Positions 1-7,007 of a DNA stretch of 7,080 nt are shown here, in pieces. The position numbers and the translations under genes were made by a program. Origin of the DNA: Nitrospirota bacterium (lineage in GTDB: Bacteria > Nitrospirota > 9FT-COMBO-42-15 > HDB-SIOI813); the NCBI GenBank assembly GCA_016214375.1, contig JACROQ010000046.1:1-7080 (forward strand), written 5' to 3'. Numbering within the stretch: the first letter of the stretch is position 1; every line of letters begins with the position of its first letter. The notes beneath the pieces are model-generated. The model did not search any database, was not told the DNA's origin, and saw only the letters and a program-made list of their open reading frames with translations.

Positions 1-1997
1 CCAAGCAGATCGTCAGTGTGGCCACTTCCATGATCCCCTTCCTGGAGAATGATGATGCCAACAGGGCATTGATGGGCTCCAACATGCAGCGGCAGGCCGT
101 TCCCCTGATCAGGACAGAGGCCCCGTTGGTGGGTACCGGGAAGGAGAAGATCGTGGCCAGGGACTCAGGGAGAGTCGTGCTGACAAGAAGGCCGGGAGTT
201 GTGGAATATGTGGATGCGGACAGGATCGTTGTCCGCGCCGATGAGGTGAAAAAGACAGGCAAGTCCAAAAAGGAAAAGACGCCGCTGGATGAGATGAGTC
301 TGGATATATACAATCTTGTGAAATTCAAGCGTTCCAACCAGAATACCTGTATCAATCAGAAACCGGTTGTGTCCATCGGGCAGAGGGTCGAGAAAGGGGA
401 TGTGCTGGCAGACGGACCGGCGACAGACAGGGGGGAACTGGCCTTAGGCCAGAATGTTATGGTCGCATTTATGCCGTGGGAAGGATATAACTTTGAGGAT
501 GCGATTATTATCAGCGAACGGGTGGTCAGGGAAGACAGATACACTTCGATCCATATCGAAGAGTTTGAGATTGAGGCGCGGGATACAAAATTAGGAAGAG
601 AGGAGATTACAAGGGATATTCCCAACGTGAGTGAAGAAGCGTTGAAAGATCTCGACGAGAGCGGGATTGCGCGCATAGGGGCAGAGATCAAGCCGGGTGA
701 TATCTTAGTTGCAAAGGTTGCCCCGAAGGGGGAGACACAACTGACACCGGAAGAAAAGCTGCTTCGGGCCATATTCGGGGAAAAAGCAGGGGATGTGAAG
801 GATGTCTCTTTGACAGTGCCGCCGGGGATAGAAGGGACTGTGGTGGACGTCAGGATATTCTCAAGAAAGGGTGTGGAAAAGGACGAGCGTTCCAAGAGCA
901 TTGAGCAGGAAGAGATCTCAAAACTGCACAAGGAGCAGCAGGAAGAGATCAGGATTATTGAAGAAGAGAAGAACAGAAGGCTCAGGAAGTTCCTTGCGGG
1001 CAAGATTGCCGGCAGGCCGGTTGTGAGTTCGGCAACCAAAAAGGTGCTCGTTCAGAAAAAGAAAGAGCTTACGGAGAGTGTCTTAAGGGAGATCAGGGAT
1101 GAGGATCTCACCTCTATTGCCTTAGACAATCCTGAAGATATGGAGCGATTTGAAGAGATCTGCAACTATACACAGCAGCAGATTGACATATTGCAGGCCC
1201 TCTATGAAGATAAGGTGGGAAGGGTTAAAAAGGGGGATGAGCTTCCGCCGGGGGTTGTGAAACTGGTGAAGGTGTATATCGCGATTAAGAGAAAACTGTC
1301 CGTGGGAGATAAGATGGCCGGAAGGCATGGGAATAAGGGTGTGTTATCCGTGGTATTGCCGGCTGAAGATATGCCGTATCTTGCGGATGGGACTCCTGTA
1401 GATATGATACTGAACCCTCTGGGGGTGCCCTCAAGGATGAATATCGGCCAGATCCTGGAGACGCATCTGGGTTTGGCGGCAAAGGCACTTGGGATCCATG
1501 TGACGACCCCTGTATTCGAGGGTGCGACAGAAGGGGAGATCAAGGACCTGCTTAAAAAGGCCGGTCTTCCCGTATCCGGACAAATGACCTTGTATGACGG
1601 ACGTACCGGAGAGCCTTTTGACCGGCAGATCACGATAGGGCAGATGTATATGATGAAACTCCACCACCTGGTAGATGACAAGATCCATGCGAGGTCTATC
1701 GGCCCCTACTCCCTGGTGACCCAGCAGCCTCTCGGCGGCAAGGCCCAGTTCGGCGGCCAGAGGCTCGGAGAAATGGAGGTCTGGGCATTGGAGGCCTACG
1801 GGGCTGCGGCGACACTGCAGGAGTTTCTCACGGTCAAATCTGATGACGTGCCCGGGCGTTCCAAGATGTATGAGTCCGTTGTCAAGGGCGAGAACTTTCT
1901 AACCCCGGGGCTGCCGGAGTCTTTCAATGTGTTGATCAAAGAATTACAGAGCCTTGGACTGGATGTGGAATTATTGAAGTCCAAGGAAGAGAGATAA
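1..1997 (+). CDS. rpoB: RNA polymerase beta subunit, C-terminal half (5' end outside window)
   Basis: Beta subunit of DNA-directed RNA polymerase, forming one side of the catalytic cleft. The reading frame enters at base 3 (Lys-Gln-Ile-Val-Ser-Val) and is open from the window edge, so the GTG at 18 is internal. About 664 residues are present, roughly the second half of a family usually about 1,340 residues long in SI2-containing bacteria. Visible family blocks are ANRALMGSNMQRQAVPL near the start; GYNFEDAIIISERVV near 485-530; the catalytic-region motif GDKMAGRHGNKG at 1305-1340 with its two conserved lysines (1311, 1335); and the C-terminal clamp/anchor block GGQRLGEMEVWALEAYGAAA before the TAA stop. 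Between about 890 and 1200 lies a charged, Glu/Lys-rich, probably helical insertion matching the position and size of E. coli SI2. The rifampicin-binding clusters are upstream and not visible. rpoC follows after 15 bp. No frameshift or missing motif is seen. Confidence 0.98.
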   Translation, partial: KQIVSVATSMIPFLENDDANRALMGSNMQRQAVPLIRTEAPLVGTGKEKIVARDSGRVVLTRRPGVVEYVDADRIVVRADEVKKTGKSKKEKTPLDEMSLDIYNLVKFKRSNQNTCINQKPVVSIGQRVEKGDVLADGPATDRGELALGQNVMVAFMPWEGYNFEDAIIISERVVREDRYTSIHIEEFEIEARDTKLGREEITRDIPNVSEEALKDLDESGIARIGAEIKPGDILVAKVAPKGETQLTPEEKLLRAIFGEKAGDVKDVSLTVPPGIEGTVVDVRIFSRKGVEKDERSKSIEQEEISKLHKEQQEEIRIIEEEKNRRLRKFLAGKIAGRPVVSSATKKVLVQKKKELTESVLREIRDEDLTSIALDNPEDMERFEEICNYTQQQIDILQALYEDKVGRVKKGDELPPGVVKLVKVYIAIKRKLSVGDKMAGRHGNKGVLSVVLPAEDMPYLADGTPVDMILNPLGVPSRMNIGQILETHLGLAAKALGIHVTTPVFEGATEGEIKDLLKKAGLPVSGQMTLYDGRTGEPFDRQITIGQMYMMKLHHLVDDKIHARSIGPYSLVTQQPLGGKAQFGGQRLGEMEVWALEAYGAAATLQEFLTVKSDDVPGRSKMYESVVKGENFLTPGLPESFNVLIKELQSLGLDVELLKSKEER

Positions 1998-2000
1998 ATA

Positions 2001-2007
2001 AGGGAGG
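2001..2007 (+). promoter_or_regulatory. Shine-Dalgarno site of rpoC
   Basis: The purine run AGGGAGG lies 5 nt before the ATG at 2013. It decides the rpoC start against an out-of-frame ATG at 2009, which reaches a stop within eight codons. The site sits in the 15-bp rpoB-rpoC gap, as expected for translation from one shared transcript. Confidence 0.8.
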
Positions 2008-2012
2008 CATGA

Positions 2013-5000
2013 ATGGCAACAGCAGAGGATAGAGATTGGGAGAAGTTATACAGGCTGTTTGAGAAGCCCAAGGAGACGGCCTCATTCGATGCGATCAGGA
2101 TCCGTATCGCATCCCCTGAAAAGATAAAATCATGGTCACACGGCGAGGTCAAAAAACCTGAGACCATCAATTACCGTTCTTTTAAACCTGAAAGGGACGG
2201 GCTATTCTGTGCCAAGATCTTCGGGCCTACAAAGGACTGGGAGTGTCTCTGCGGGAAATATAAGCGGATGAAGCACCGGGGCATCGTATGCGATAAATGC
2301 GGGGTGGAGGTGATCCAGTCCAAGGTCAGGCGGGAGAGGATGGGGCACATTGAGCTTGCCACTCCGGTGGCCCACATCTGGTTTCTCAAGGGGCTTCCCA
2401 GCAGGATAGGCAATCTCCTCGACATGACACTGAGACAATTGGAGAAGGTGCTCTATTTTGAAAGTTTTATTGTGATCAATCCGGGAAATGCCCCTGTCAA
2501 AGAGCGGGACGTCCTGTCTGAGGATGAATACAGAAAGTATCTCCAGCAGCACGGGACCTCTTTTAAGGCGGGTACCGGCGCTGAGGCCATCAAAGAGCTT
2601 CTGGTGAAGATTGATATGGATCAGCTCTATAATGATGTCAAGACGAAGATTGAAAATGCCAACAGTGTTGCCATTAAGAAAAAACTCAGCAAGCGTTTGA
2701 AGATTATTGATGCCTTCCGGAAGTCCGGGAACAAACCTGAATGGATGATCATGGATATCATCCCTGTGATCCCGCCTGAGCTGAGGCCATTAGTGCCGTT
2801 AGACGGCGGAAGGTTTGCCACCTCAGACCTGAACGACCTTTACCGGCGGGTCATCAACAGGAACAACAGGCTGAAGAAACTGATGGATTTAAAGGCCCCT
2901 GGTGTGATTATCCGTAACGAGAAGAGGATGCTCCAGGAGGCCGTGGATGCGCTCTTTGATAATGGCAGGAGGGGCAAGGTTATCCGCGGGCCCAACAAGA
3001 GGCCGCTCAAGTCATTAAGCGATATGTTGAAAGGGAAGCAGGGAAGGTTCAGGCAGAATCTTCTTGGAAAGAGGGTGGACTACTCCGGCCGTTCCGTGAT
3101 TGTCGTCGGTCCGGAGCTTAAGCTGCATCAGTGTGGTCTTCCCAAGAAGATGGCCCTGGAGTTGTTTAAACCGTTCATATTCTACAGGCTGGAAGAAAAG
3201 GGTTATGCCACAACGATCAAGAGCGCCAAGAAGATGGTTGAAAAGGAGAGGCCCGAGGTATGGGATATCCTGGAAGAGGTGACGAAAGAACATCCGATCC
3301 TCCTGAACAGGGCCCCCACGCTTCACAGGCTGGGCATTCAGGCCTTTGACCCCATCCTGATTGAAGGAAAGGCGATCAAGCTCCATCCCCTGGTCTGTGT
3401 GGCCTTTAACGCGGATTTCGACGGAGATCAGATGGCGGTTCATGTGCCGCTTTCCGTAGAGGCCCAGGTCGAGGCGAGGGTGTTGATGCTTTCAGTCAAT
3501 AATGTCCTGTCGCCTGCACACGGTGCGCCCATTCTGATTCCGACACAGGACATTGTGCTGGGAGTTTATTACCTGACAAAGGAACGGGCCGGTGCGATAG
3601 GGGAAGGTAAAGTATTCTCCTCCCCCGTGGAGGTCAGGGCTGCATTTGATGCAGGGGTGGCAGATGAGCATGCCAAAATCAAGGTCAGGATCAACGGTGA
3701 ATTGGTGGATACGACGGTAGGGAGGATACTGCTGGGTGAGATAATGCCGTCCGGCATGCCGTTCTCTCTGGCGAACAAGGTGATGAATAAAAAGGAGCTT
3801 ACCAAGCTGATTGACCGGAGCTACAGGGAGGCAGGCCACCGCGAAACCGTGGTGTTTCTGGACAAGGTAAAGGAGATAGGATTCCGGTATGCGACGAAAT
3901 CGGGCATCTCTATTTCGATAGAGGATATGCACATCCCCTCGAAAAAGGCCGAGCTCATCGGCAAGGCGGAGAAAGAGATCCTGGAGGTTGAACAGCAGTA
4001 CGCAGAGGGGTTAATCACCAAAGGGGAGAGGTACAACAAGGTCATCGATATATGGGCCCATGTGACAGAGATGGTGGCCGCTGAGATGATGCGTGAGCTG
4101 GGGGGGGGCAGCGAGGAGAAACGGGCCTTTAATTCTATATTTATGATGGCAGATTCCGGGGCCAGAGGCAGCACCCAGCAGATCCGGCAGCTTGGCGGGA
4201 TGCGCGGACTGATGGCTAAACCGTCAGGAGAGATTATAGAGACCCCCATTACCGCCAACTTCCGGGAGGGGTTGACCGTGCTGCAGTATTTTATCTCAAC
4301 GCATGGAGCCAGAAAGGGATTGGCGGATACGGCGCTCAAGACAGCGAATTCAGGGTATCTTACCCGGAGACTGGTGGATGTGGCCCAGGATGTGATCATC
4401 ACAGAGCCTGATTGCGGGAGCGAGGACGGGATATACGTCACCTCACTGGTTGAGGGGGGGGAGATCATCGAACCTTTGGAAGAGAGGATCCTGGGGAGGG
4501 TTGCGGTCAGCGATATCAGGGACCCCATCACGAGCGATGTCATTGTTCCCGGGGGTGAAGAGATTAATGAAGAGAAGGTGGAGGCGGTCATCGATGCCGG
4601 TATCGACAAGGTAAAGATCCGCTCTGTGCTGACATGCCAGTCCCGCAGGGGTGTCTGTATCAAGTGTTATGGAAGAGACCTTGGGCGGGGAAGGGTAGTG
4701 GATATCGGAGAGGCCGTCGGGATTATTGCAGCCCAGTCTATCGGAGAACCGGGTACCCAGCTTACCATGAGAACCTTCCATATCGGGGGTACCGCGAGCA
4801 AGGTGGTAGAGCAGACTGTCCTTGAGGCGAAGAATTCAGGGCTTCTTAAATATATCGAACTGAATACGGTCAAGAACAAAGAGGGTGACCGGGTTGCCAT
4901 GAACAGAAACGGGAAGATCGTTATCTGTGACGAGGAGGGGAGGGAGAAAGAAAAATACTCCGTCCTCTACGGCGCCAGATTAAAGGTGTCTGACGGACAA

Positions 5001-6134
5001 AAGGTCAAGTCAGGTCAAAAGCTTGTGGAATGGGACCCCCATTCGATGCCTATTCTGACCGAGGTGGGAGGGAAGATCGCCTTCGGAGATATTGTAGACG
5101 GGGTCACCATGAAGGAGGATGTGGACGAGGTCACCGGTCTTTCACGGAAGGTCATCATTGACTTCCAGGGGGCAACTCTAAGGCCCAGGATTTCTATTAA
5201 GGACGAGGCCAACAAGACGGTCAAGATCCCGGGGACCAATGTGGTTGCCAGGTATCTCCTTCCGACGGGGGCCCATATCCTCCTTGAAAAAGGAGCGCCT
5301 GTCTATCCCGGGGACGTGCTTGCGAAGATCCCCAGGGAGATCACCAAAACGAAGGATATTACAGGAGGTCTGCCGAGGGTTGCTGAACTGTTTGAGACCA
5401 GAAAGCCTAAAGAACAAGCCGTGATCAGCGAGATCGACGGCACGATAGAATTCGGCGGGTTTGTCAAAGGGATGCGCCGGGTGATTGTCAAGAATGAACA
5501 GGGGGACACCAGAGAATACTTTATCCCCAAGGGGAAACATATCAACGTGCACGAGGGGGACTGGGTCATGGCAGGCGAACCGTTGATGGACGGTTCAGCG
5601 AACCCCCATGACATATTAAGCATTCTCGGTCCCAAAGAGCTTCAGAAGTATCTTGTGGATGAGGTCCAGCAGGTATACCGGTTACAGGGTGTCACGATCA
5701 ATGACAAACATATAGAGGTCATCGTCAGACAGATGCTGAAAAAGGTGAAGATCGAAGACCCCGGAGAAACAGACTTCCTGATCGGCAGCCAGGTCGACAG
5801 GTTTATTTTTGAAGATGAGAATGAAAAGGTGATGAAGGCGGGCGGTAAGCCGGCCACAGGGATGCCTGTCCTTATGGGAATCACGAAAGCGGCGCTGAGT
5901 ACAGATAGCTTTATCTCTGCGGCATCATTCCAGGAGACGACGAGGGTGTTGACGGAGGCCGCTGTCAGCGGGAAAGTTGACGAACTTCTCGGATTAAAGG
6001 AGAACGTGATCGTCGGGAGACTGATCCCCGCCGGCACGGGATTTCCGCTGTACCGGGAGACCTATTTAAAGTCGGTGACGGGTCAGGAGCCGGAGGTTTC
6101 AGAACCAGAAGAGCCAGAAGAAGAGGATGTATGA
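2013..6134 (+). CDS. rpoC: RNA polymerase beta' subunit, complete, with SI3 insertion
   Basis: Largest subunit of RNA polymerase, 1,373 residues (E. coli 1,407), carrying the catalytic Mg2+ site. In order: the N-terminal zinc site C78, C80, C93, C96; the conserved block FRQNLLGKRVDYSGRSV from about residue 346; RAPTLHRLGIQAF; the absolutely conserved NADFDGD at 466-472 (metal ligands D468, D470, D472); the bridge helix at about 756-791 (ARKGLADTALKTANSGYLTR); the second zinc site C801, C875, C882, C885; and the trigger-loop start PGTQLTMRTFHIGG with M919, R920 and H923. About 190 residues separate H923 from the TKDITGGLPRVA block near residue 1113, so an E. coli-like SI3 insertion interrupts the trigger loop. 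A 17-residue acidic tail (1357-1373, Glu/Pro-rich) ends the protein. All catalytic and zinc residues are present, so it should be functional. It is co-transcribed with rpoB. The reading frame passes through a nine-G run (4100-4108) and an eight-G run (4454-4461) without disruption. Confidence 0.99.
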   Translation: MATAEDRDWEKLYRLFEKPKETASFDAIRIRIASPEKIKSWSHGEVKKPETINYRSFKPERDGLFCAKIFGPTKDWECLCGKYKRMKHRGIVCDKCGVEVIQSKVRRERMGHIELATPVAHIWFLKGLPSRIGNLLDMTLRQLEKVLYFESFIVINPGNAPVKERDVLSEDEYRKYLQQHGTSFKAGTGAEAIKELLVKIDMDQLYNDVKTKIENANSVAIKKKLSKRLKIIDAFRKSGNKPEWMIMDIIPVIPPELRPLVPLDGGRFATSDLNDLYRRVINRNNRLKKLMDLKAPGVIIRNEKRMLQEAVDALFDNGRRGKVIRGPNKRPLKSLSDMLKGKQGRFRQNLLGKRVDYSGRSVIVVGPELKLHQCGLPKKMALELFKPFIFYRLEEKGYATTIKSAKKMVEKERPEVWDILEEVTKEHPILLNRAPTLHRLGIQAFDPILIEGKAIKLHPLVCVAFNADFDGDQMAVHVPLSVEAQVEARVLMLSVNNVLSPAHGAPILIPTQDIVLGVYYLTKERAGAIGEGKVFSSPVEVRAAFDAGVADEHAKIKVRINGELVDTTVGRILLGEIMPSGMPFSLANKVMNKKELTKLIDRSYREAGHRETVVFLDKVKEIGFRYATKSGISISIEDMHIPSKKAELIGKAEKEILEVEQQYAEGLITKGERYNKVIDIWAHVTEMVAAEMMRELGGGSEEKRAFNSIFMMADSGARGSTQQIRQLGGMRGLMAKPSGEIIETPITANFREGLTVLQYFISTHGARKGLADTALKTANSGYLTRRLVDVAQDVIITEPDCGSEDGIYVTSLVEGGEIIEPLEERILGRVAVSDIRDPITSDVIVPGGEEINEEKVEAVIDAGIDKVKIRSVLTCQSRRGVCIKCYGRDLGRGRVVDIGEAVGIIAAQSIGEPGTQLTMRTFHIGGTASKVVEQTVLEAKNSGLLKYIELNTVKNKEGDRVAMNRNGKIVICDEEGREKEKYSVLYGARLKVSDGQKVKSGQKLVEWDPHSMPILTEVGGKIAFGDIVDGVTMKEDVDEVTGLSRKVIIDFQGATLRPRISIKDEANKTVKIPGTNVVARYLLPTGAHILLEKGAPVYPGDVLAKIPREITKTKDITGGLPRVAELFETRKPKEQAVISEIDGTIEFGGFVKGMRRVIVKNEQGDTREYFIPKGKHINVHEGDWVMAGEPLMDGSANPHDILSILGPKELQKYLVDEVQQVYRLQGVTINDKHIEVIVRQMLKKVKIEDPGETDFLIGSQVDRFIFEDENEKVMKAGGKPATGMPVLMGITKAALSTDSFISAASFQETTRVLTEAAVSGKVDELLGLKENVIVGRLIPAGTGFPLYRETYLKSVTGQEPEVSEPEEPEEEDV

Positions 6135-6182
6135 TCTGCAAATCTTCTCCAGAAGAATGTAAAGGTCTTCCTATAAAAACTC

Positions 6183-6211
6183 TTGACAAATAAATAGCAA
6201 TCCACTAAACT
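6183..6211 (+). promoter_or_regulatory. Sigma-70-type promoter upstream of the truncated rpsL
   Basis: A perfect -35 hexamer TTGACA (6183-6188), a 17-bp spacer and TAAACT (6206-6211, 4 of 6 matches to TATAAT) lie in an AT-rich gap between rpoC and rpsL (about one third G+C, against roughly half in the flanking genes). An A/T-rich stretch (6172-6182) sits just upstream of the -35, where an UP-like element would be. Transcription would start near 6217-6219, right where rpsL homology begins. It is most simply the original promoter of the str genes (rpsL-rpsG-fusA), giving them transcription independent of rpoBC. This is inferred from consensus match and position only. Confidence 0.6.
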
Positions 6212-6217
6212 TCTACC

Positions 6218-6430
6218 AGGGTTCGTCTGACCAATGGAATGGAGGTTACCAGTTATATCCCCGGTGAGGGACACAATCTTCAGGAGCACTCCATTGTGCT
6301 CGTACGCGGGGGAAGGGTTAAGGATCTGCCGGGTGTGCGGTATCACATTATCCGCGGGACACTCGATGCAGCAGGGGTGCAAAACAGAAGGCGCAGCAGG
6401 TCCAAGTATGGGGCAAAGAAACCCAAGTAG
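6218..6430 (+). pseudogene. rpsL: Ribosomal protein S12, 5'-truncated (about 53 N-terminal codons missing)
   Basis: S12 is a 30S protein at the decoding centre. The in-frame sequence from 6218 reads RVRLTNGMEVTSYIPGEG and continues through HNLQEHS, RGGRVKDLPGVRYHIIRG and RSRSKYGAKKPK to TAG at 6428-6430. This is a clean match to S12 from about residue 54 to the end, 70 codons in all, against about 123 for the whole protein. The conserved loop Lys (6320-6322) and the Asp usually methylthiolated by RimO (6323-6325) are kept. The whole N-terminus is absent in every frame, including the PNSA loop and the lysine classically mutated in streptomycin resistance (E. coli Lys42/43). An in-frame TAA at 6206-6208 closes the frame upstream, and the first in-frame ATG is 6239 (63 codons) with no good Shine-Dalgarno site. 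It cannot be a normal S12 as shown. No frameshift or stop occurs in the retained part, so the loss is recent, or is an assembly fault. Confidence 0.9.
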
Positions 6431-6444
6431 TTTCGTGGAGTGAC

Positions 6445-6448
6445 GGAG
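6445..6448 (+). promoter_or_regulatory. Shine-Dalgarno site of rpsG
   Basis: GGAG lies 8 nt before the ATG at 6457, with a second GGAG at 6437-6440. It sits in the 26-nt gap after the rpsL stop and supports the chosen rpsG start. Confidence 0.65.
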
Positions 6449-6456
6449 ACCAATAT

Positions 6457-6927
6457 ATGCCAAGACGTGGAGTCATAACGCACCGGGTTATACAACCGGA
6501 TCTGAAATACAACGATATGCTGATCGGGAAGACCGTTAATGTCCTTATGAAGGGTGGAAAGAAGAGCACTTCAGAAGGGGTGTTTTACGGGGCGCTGGAT
6601 ATTGTGAAAGAGAGATCCTCTGCGGATCCGGTAAAGATTTTCAGGGCCGCCATAGATAATGTTAAACCGGCGGTTGAGGTCAAGTCCCGGCGTGTGGGCG
6701 GGGCATCCTATCAGGTGCCGGTGGATATACGCACCCCGAGGCGCAATGCCCTTGCGATCAGATGGCTTATTCAGTTTGCGAGGGAACGGACAGGTAAAAA
6801 TATGGCGGAGAAGCTGGCATCCGAGATTATCGACGCGGCCAATGGGATAGGCGGCTCCATCAAGAAGAAGGAAGAGACGCACAGAATGGCAGATGCCAAC
6901 AAGGCTTTTGCGCATTACCGATGGTAG
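6457..6927 (+). CDS. rpsG: Ribosomal protein S7, complete
   Basis: Primary 16S rRNA-binding protein that nucleates assembly of the 30S head and lies near the E-site mRNA/tRNA path. It has 156 residues, the usual length for bacterial S7. Family landmarks are the MPRRG start, GALDIV near residue 45, the highly conserved EVKSRRVGGASYQVPVDI (about 74-91), RRNALAIRW, and the C-terminal THRMADANKAFAHYRW. The protein is basic, as expected for an rRNA binder. It follows rpsL by 26 nt and precedes fusA by 80 bp, the standard str order. In E. coli, S7 represses its own mRNA by binding a longer rpsL-rpsG intercistronic region. The 26-nt gap here leaves little room for the same structure, although flanking coding sequence could contribute. 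All family blocks are intact, so it should be functional. Confidence 0.99.
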   Translation: MPRRGVITHRVIQPDLKYNDMLIGKTVNVLMKGGKKSTSEGVFYGALDIVKERSSADPVKIFRAAIDNVKPAVEVKSRRVGGASYQVPVDIRTPRRNALAIRWLIQFARERTGKNMAEKLASEIIDAANGIGGSIKKKEETHRMADANKAFAHYRW

Positions 6928-6931
6928 GAAT

Positions 6932-6977
6932 AGTGAATAGTGAAAATCCATTCACCATTTACAATTCACCATTCACA
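6932..6977 (+). repeat. Degenerate heptamer repeats in inverted arrangement, rpsG-fusA gap
   Basis: Four tandem heptamers at 6950-6977 read ATTCACC, ATTTACA, ATTCACC, ATTCACA. Facing them at 6932-6945 are two heptamers, AGTGAAT and AGTGAAA, which are the reverse complement of the same unit. The segments 6933-6944 and 6965-6976 can pair at 11 of 12 positions, with a 20-nt loop. Shorter alternative stems also exist, such as 6933-6938 with 6950-6955. No T-run follows, so this does not look like an intrinsic terminator. It could be a transcript hairpin upstream of fusA, or a dispersed intergenic repeat. Repeats of this simple kind are, from memory, common between genes in many environmental bacteria. 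A role is not demonstrated. Confidence 0.75.
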
Positions 6978-6993
6978 GTGGTAGATCTAATTT

Positions 6994-6998
6994 GGAGG
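6994..6998 (+). promoter_or_regulatory. Shine-Dalgarno site of fusA
   Basis: GGAGG lies 9 nt before the GTG at 7008. It supports GTG as the fusA start, since the encoded N-terminus from that codon matches elongation factor G from its first residues. Confidence 0.75.
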
Positions 6999-7007
6999 TT
7001 TGAGCAG

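Noticed and set aside
356..1039. 227-codon minus-strand open frame inside rpoB
   Set aside because: It is a shadow of conserved rpoB codons, with low-complexity Ser/Phe content and no supporting context.
2009..2032. ATG at 2009 as the rpoC start
   Set aside because: It is out of frame with rpoC and stops within eight codons. The ATG at 2013 is in frame and well spaced from AGGGAGG.
3821..4663. 280-codon minus-strand open frame inside rpoC
   Set aside because: It lies wholly opposite highly conserved rpoC sequence, and its Ser/Pro/Thr-rich composition is typical of antisense shadows. There is no family resemblance.
6143..6156. Possible rpoC terminator hairpin (TCTTC, TCCA loop, GAAGA)
   Set aside because: The stem is only 5 bp, it is A/T-containing, and no T run follows. 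It is too weak to call a terminator.
6172..6177. TATAAA as an alternative -10 box
   Set aside because: The segment 17 bp upstream shows no resemblance to TTGACA. It is better explained as A/T-rich sequence upstream of the 6183 promoter.
6234..6443. 69-codon plus-strand frame starting with the ATG at 6234
   Set aside because: It is the +1 frame relative to rpsL. The other frame gives an unmistakable S12 C-terminus, so this one is a shadow.
6083..6463. 126-codon minus-strand open frame spanning the rpoC-rpsL junction
   Set aside because: It is antisense to the rpoC tail, the promoter spacer and the rpsL remnant. It has no recognisable domain, and its Ser-rich end is just the complement of the acidic rpoC tail.
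6932..6977. Heptamer cluster as a CRISPR array
   Set aside because: The units are 7 bp, directly adjacent and partly inverted, with no spacers of 25-40 bp and no cas genes nearby.
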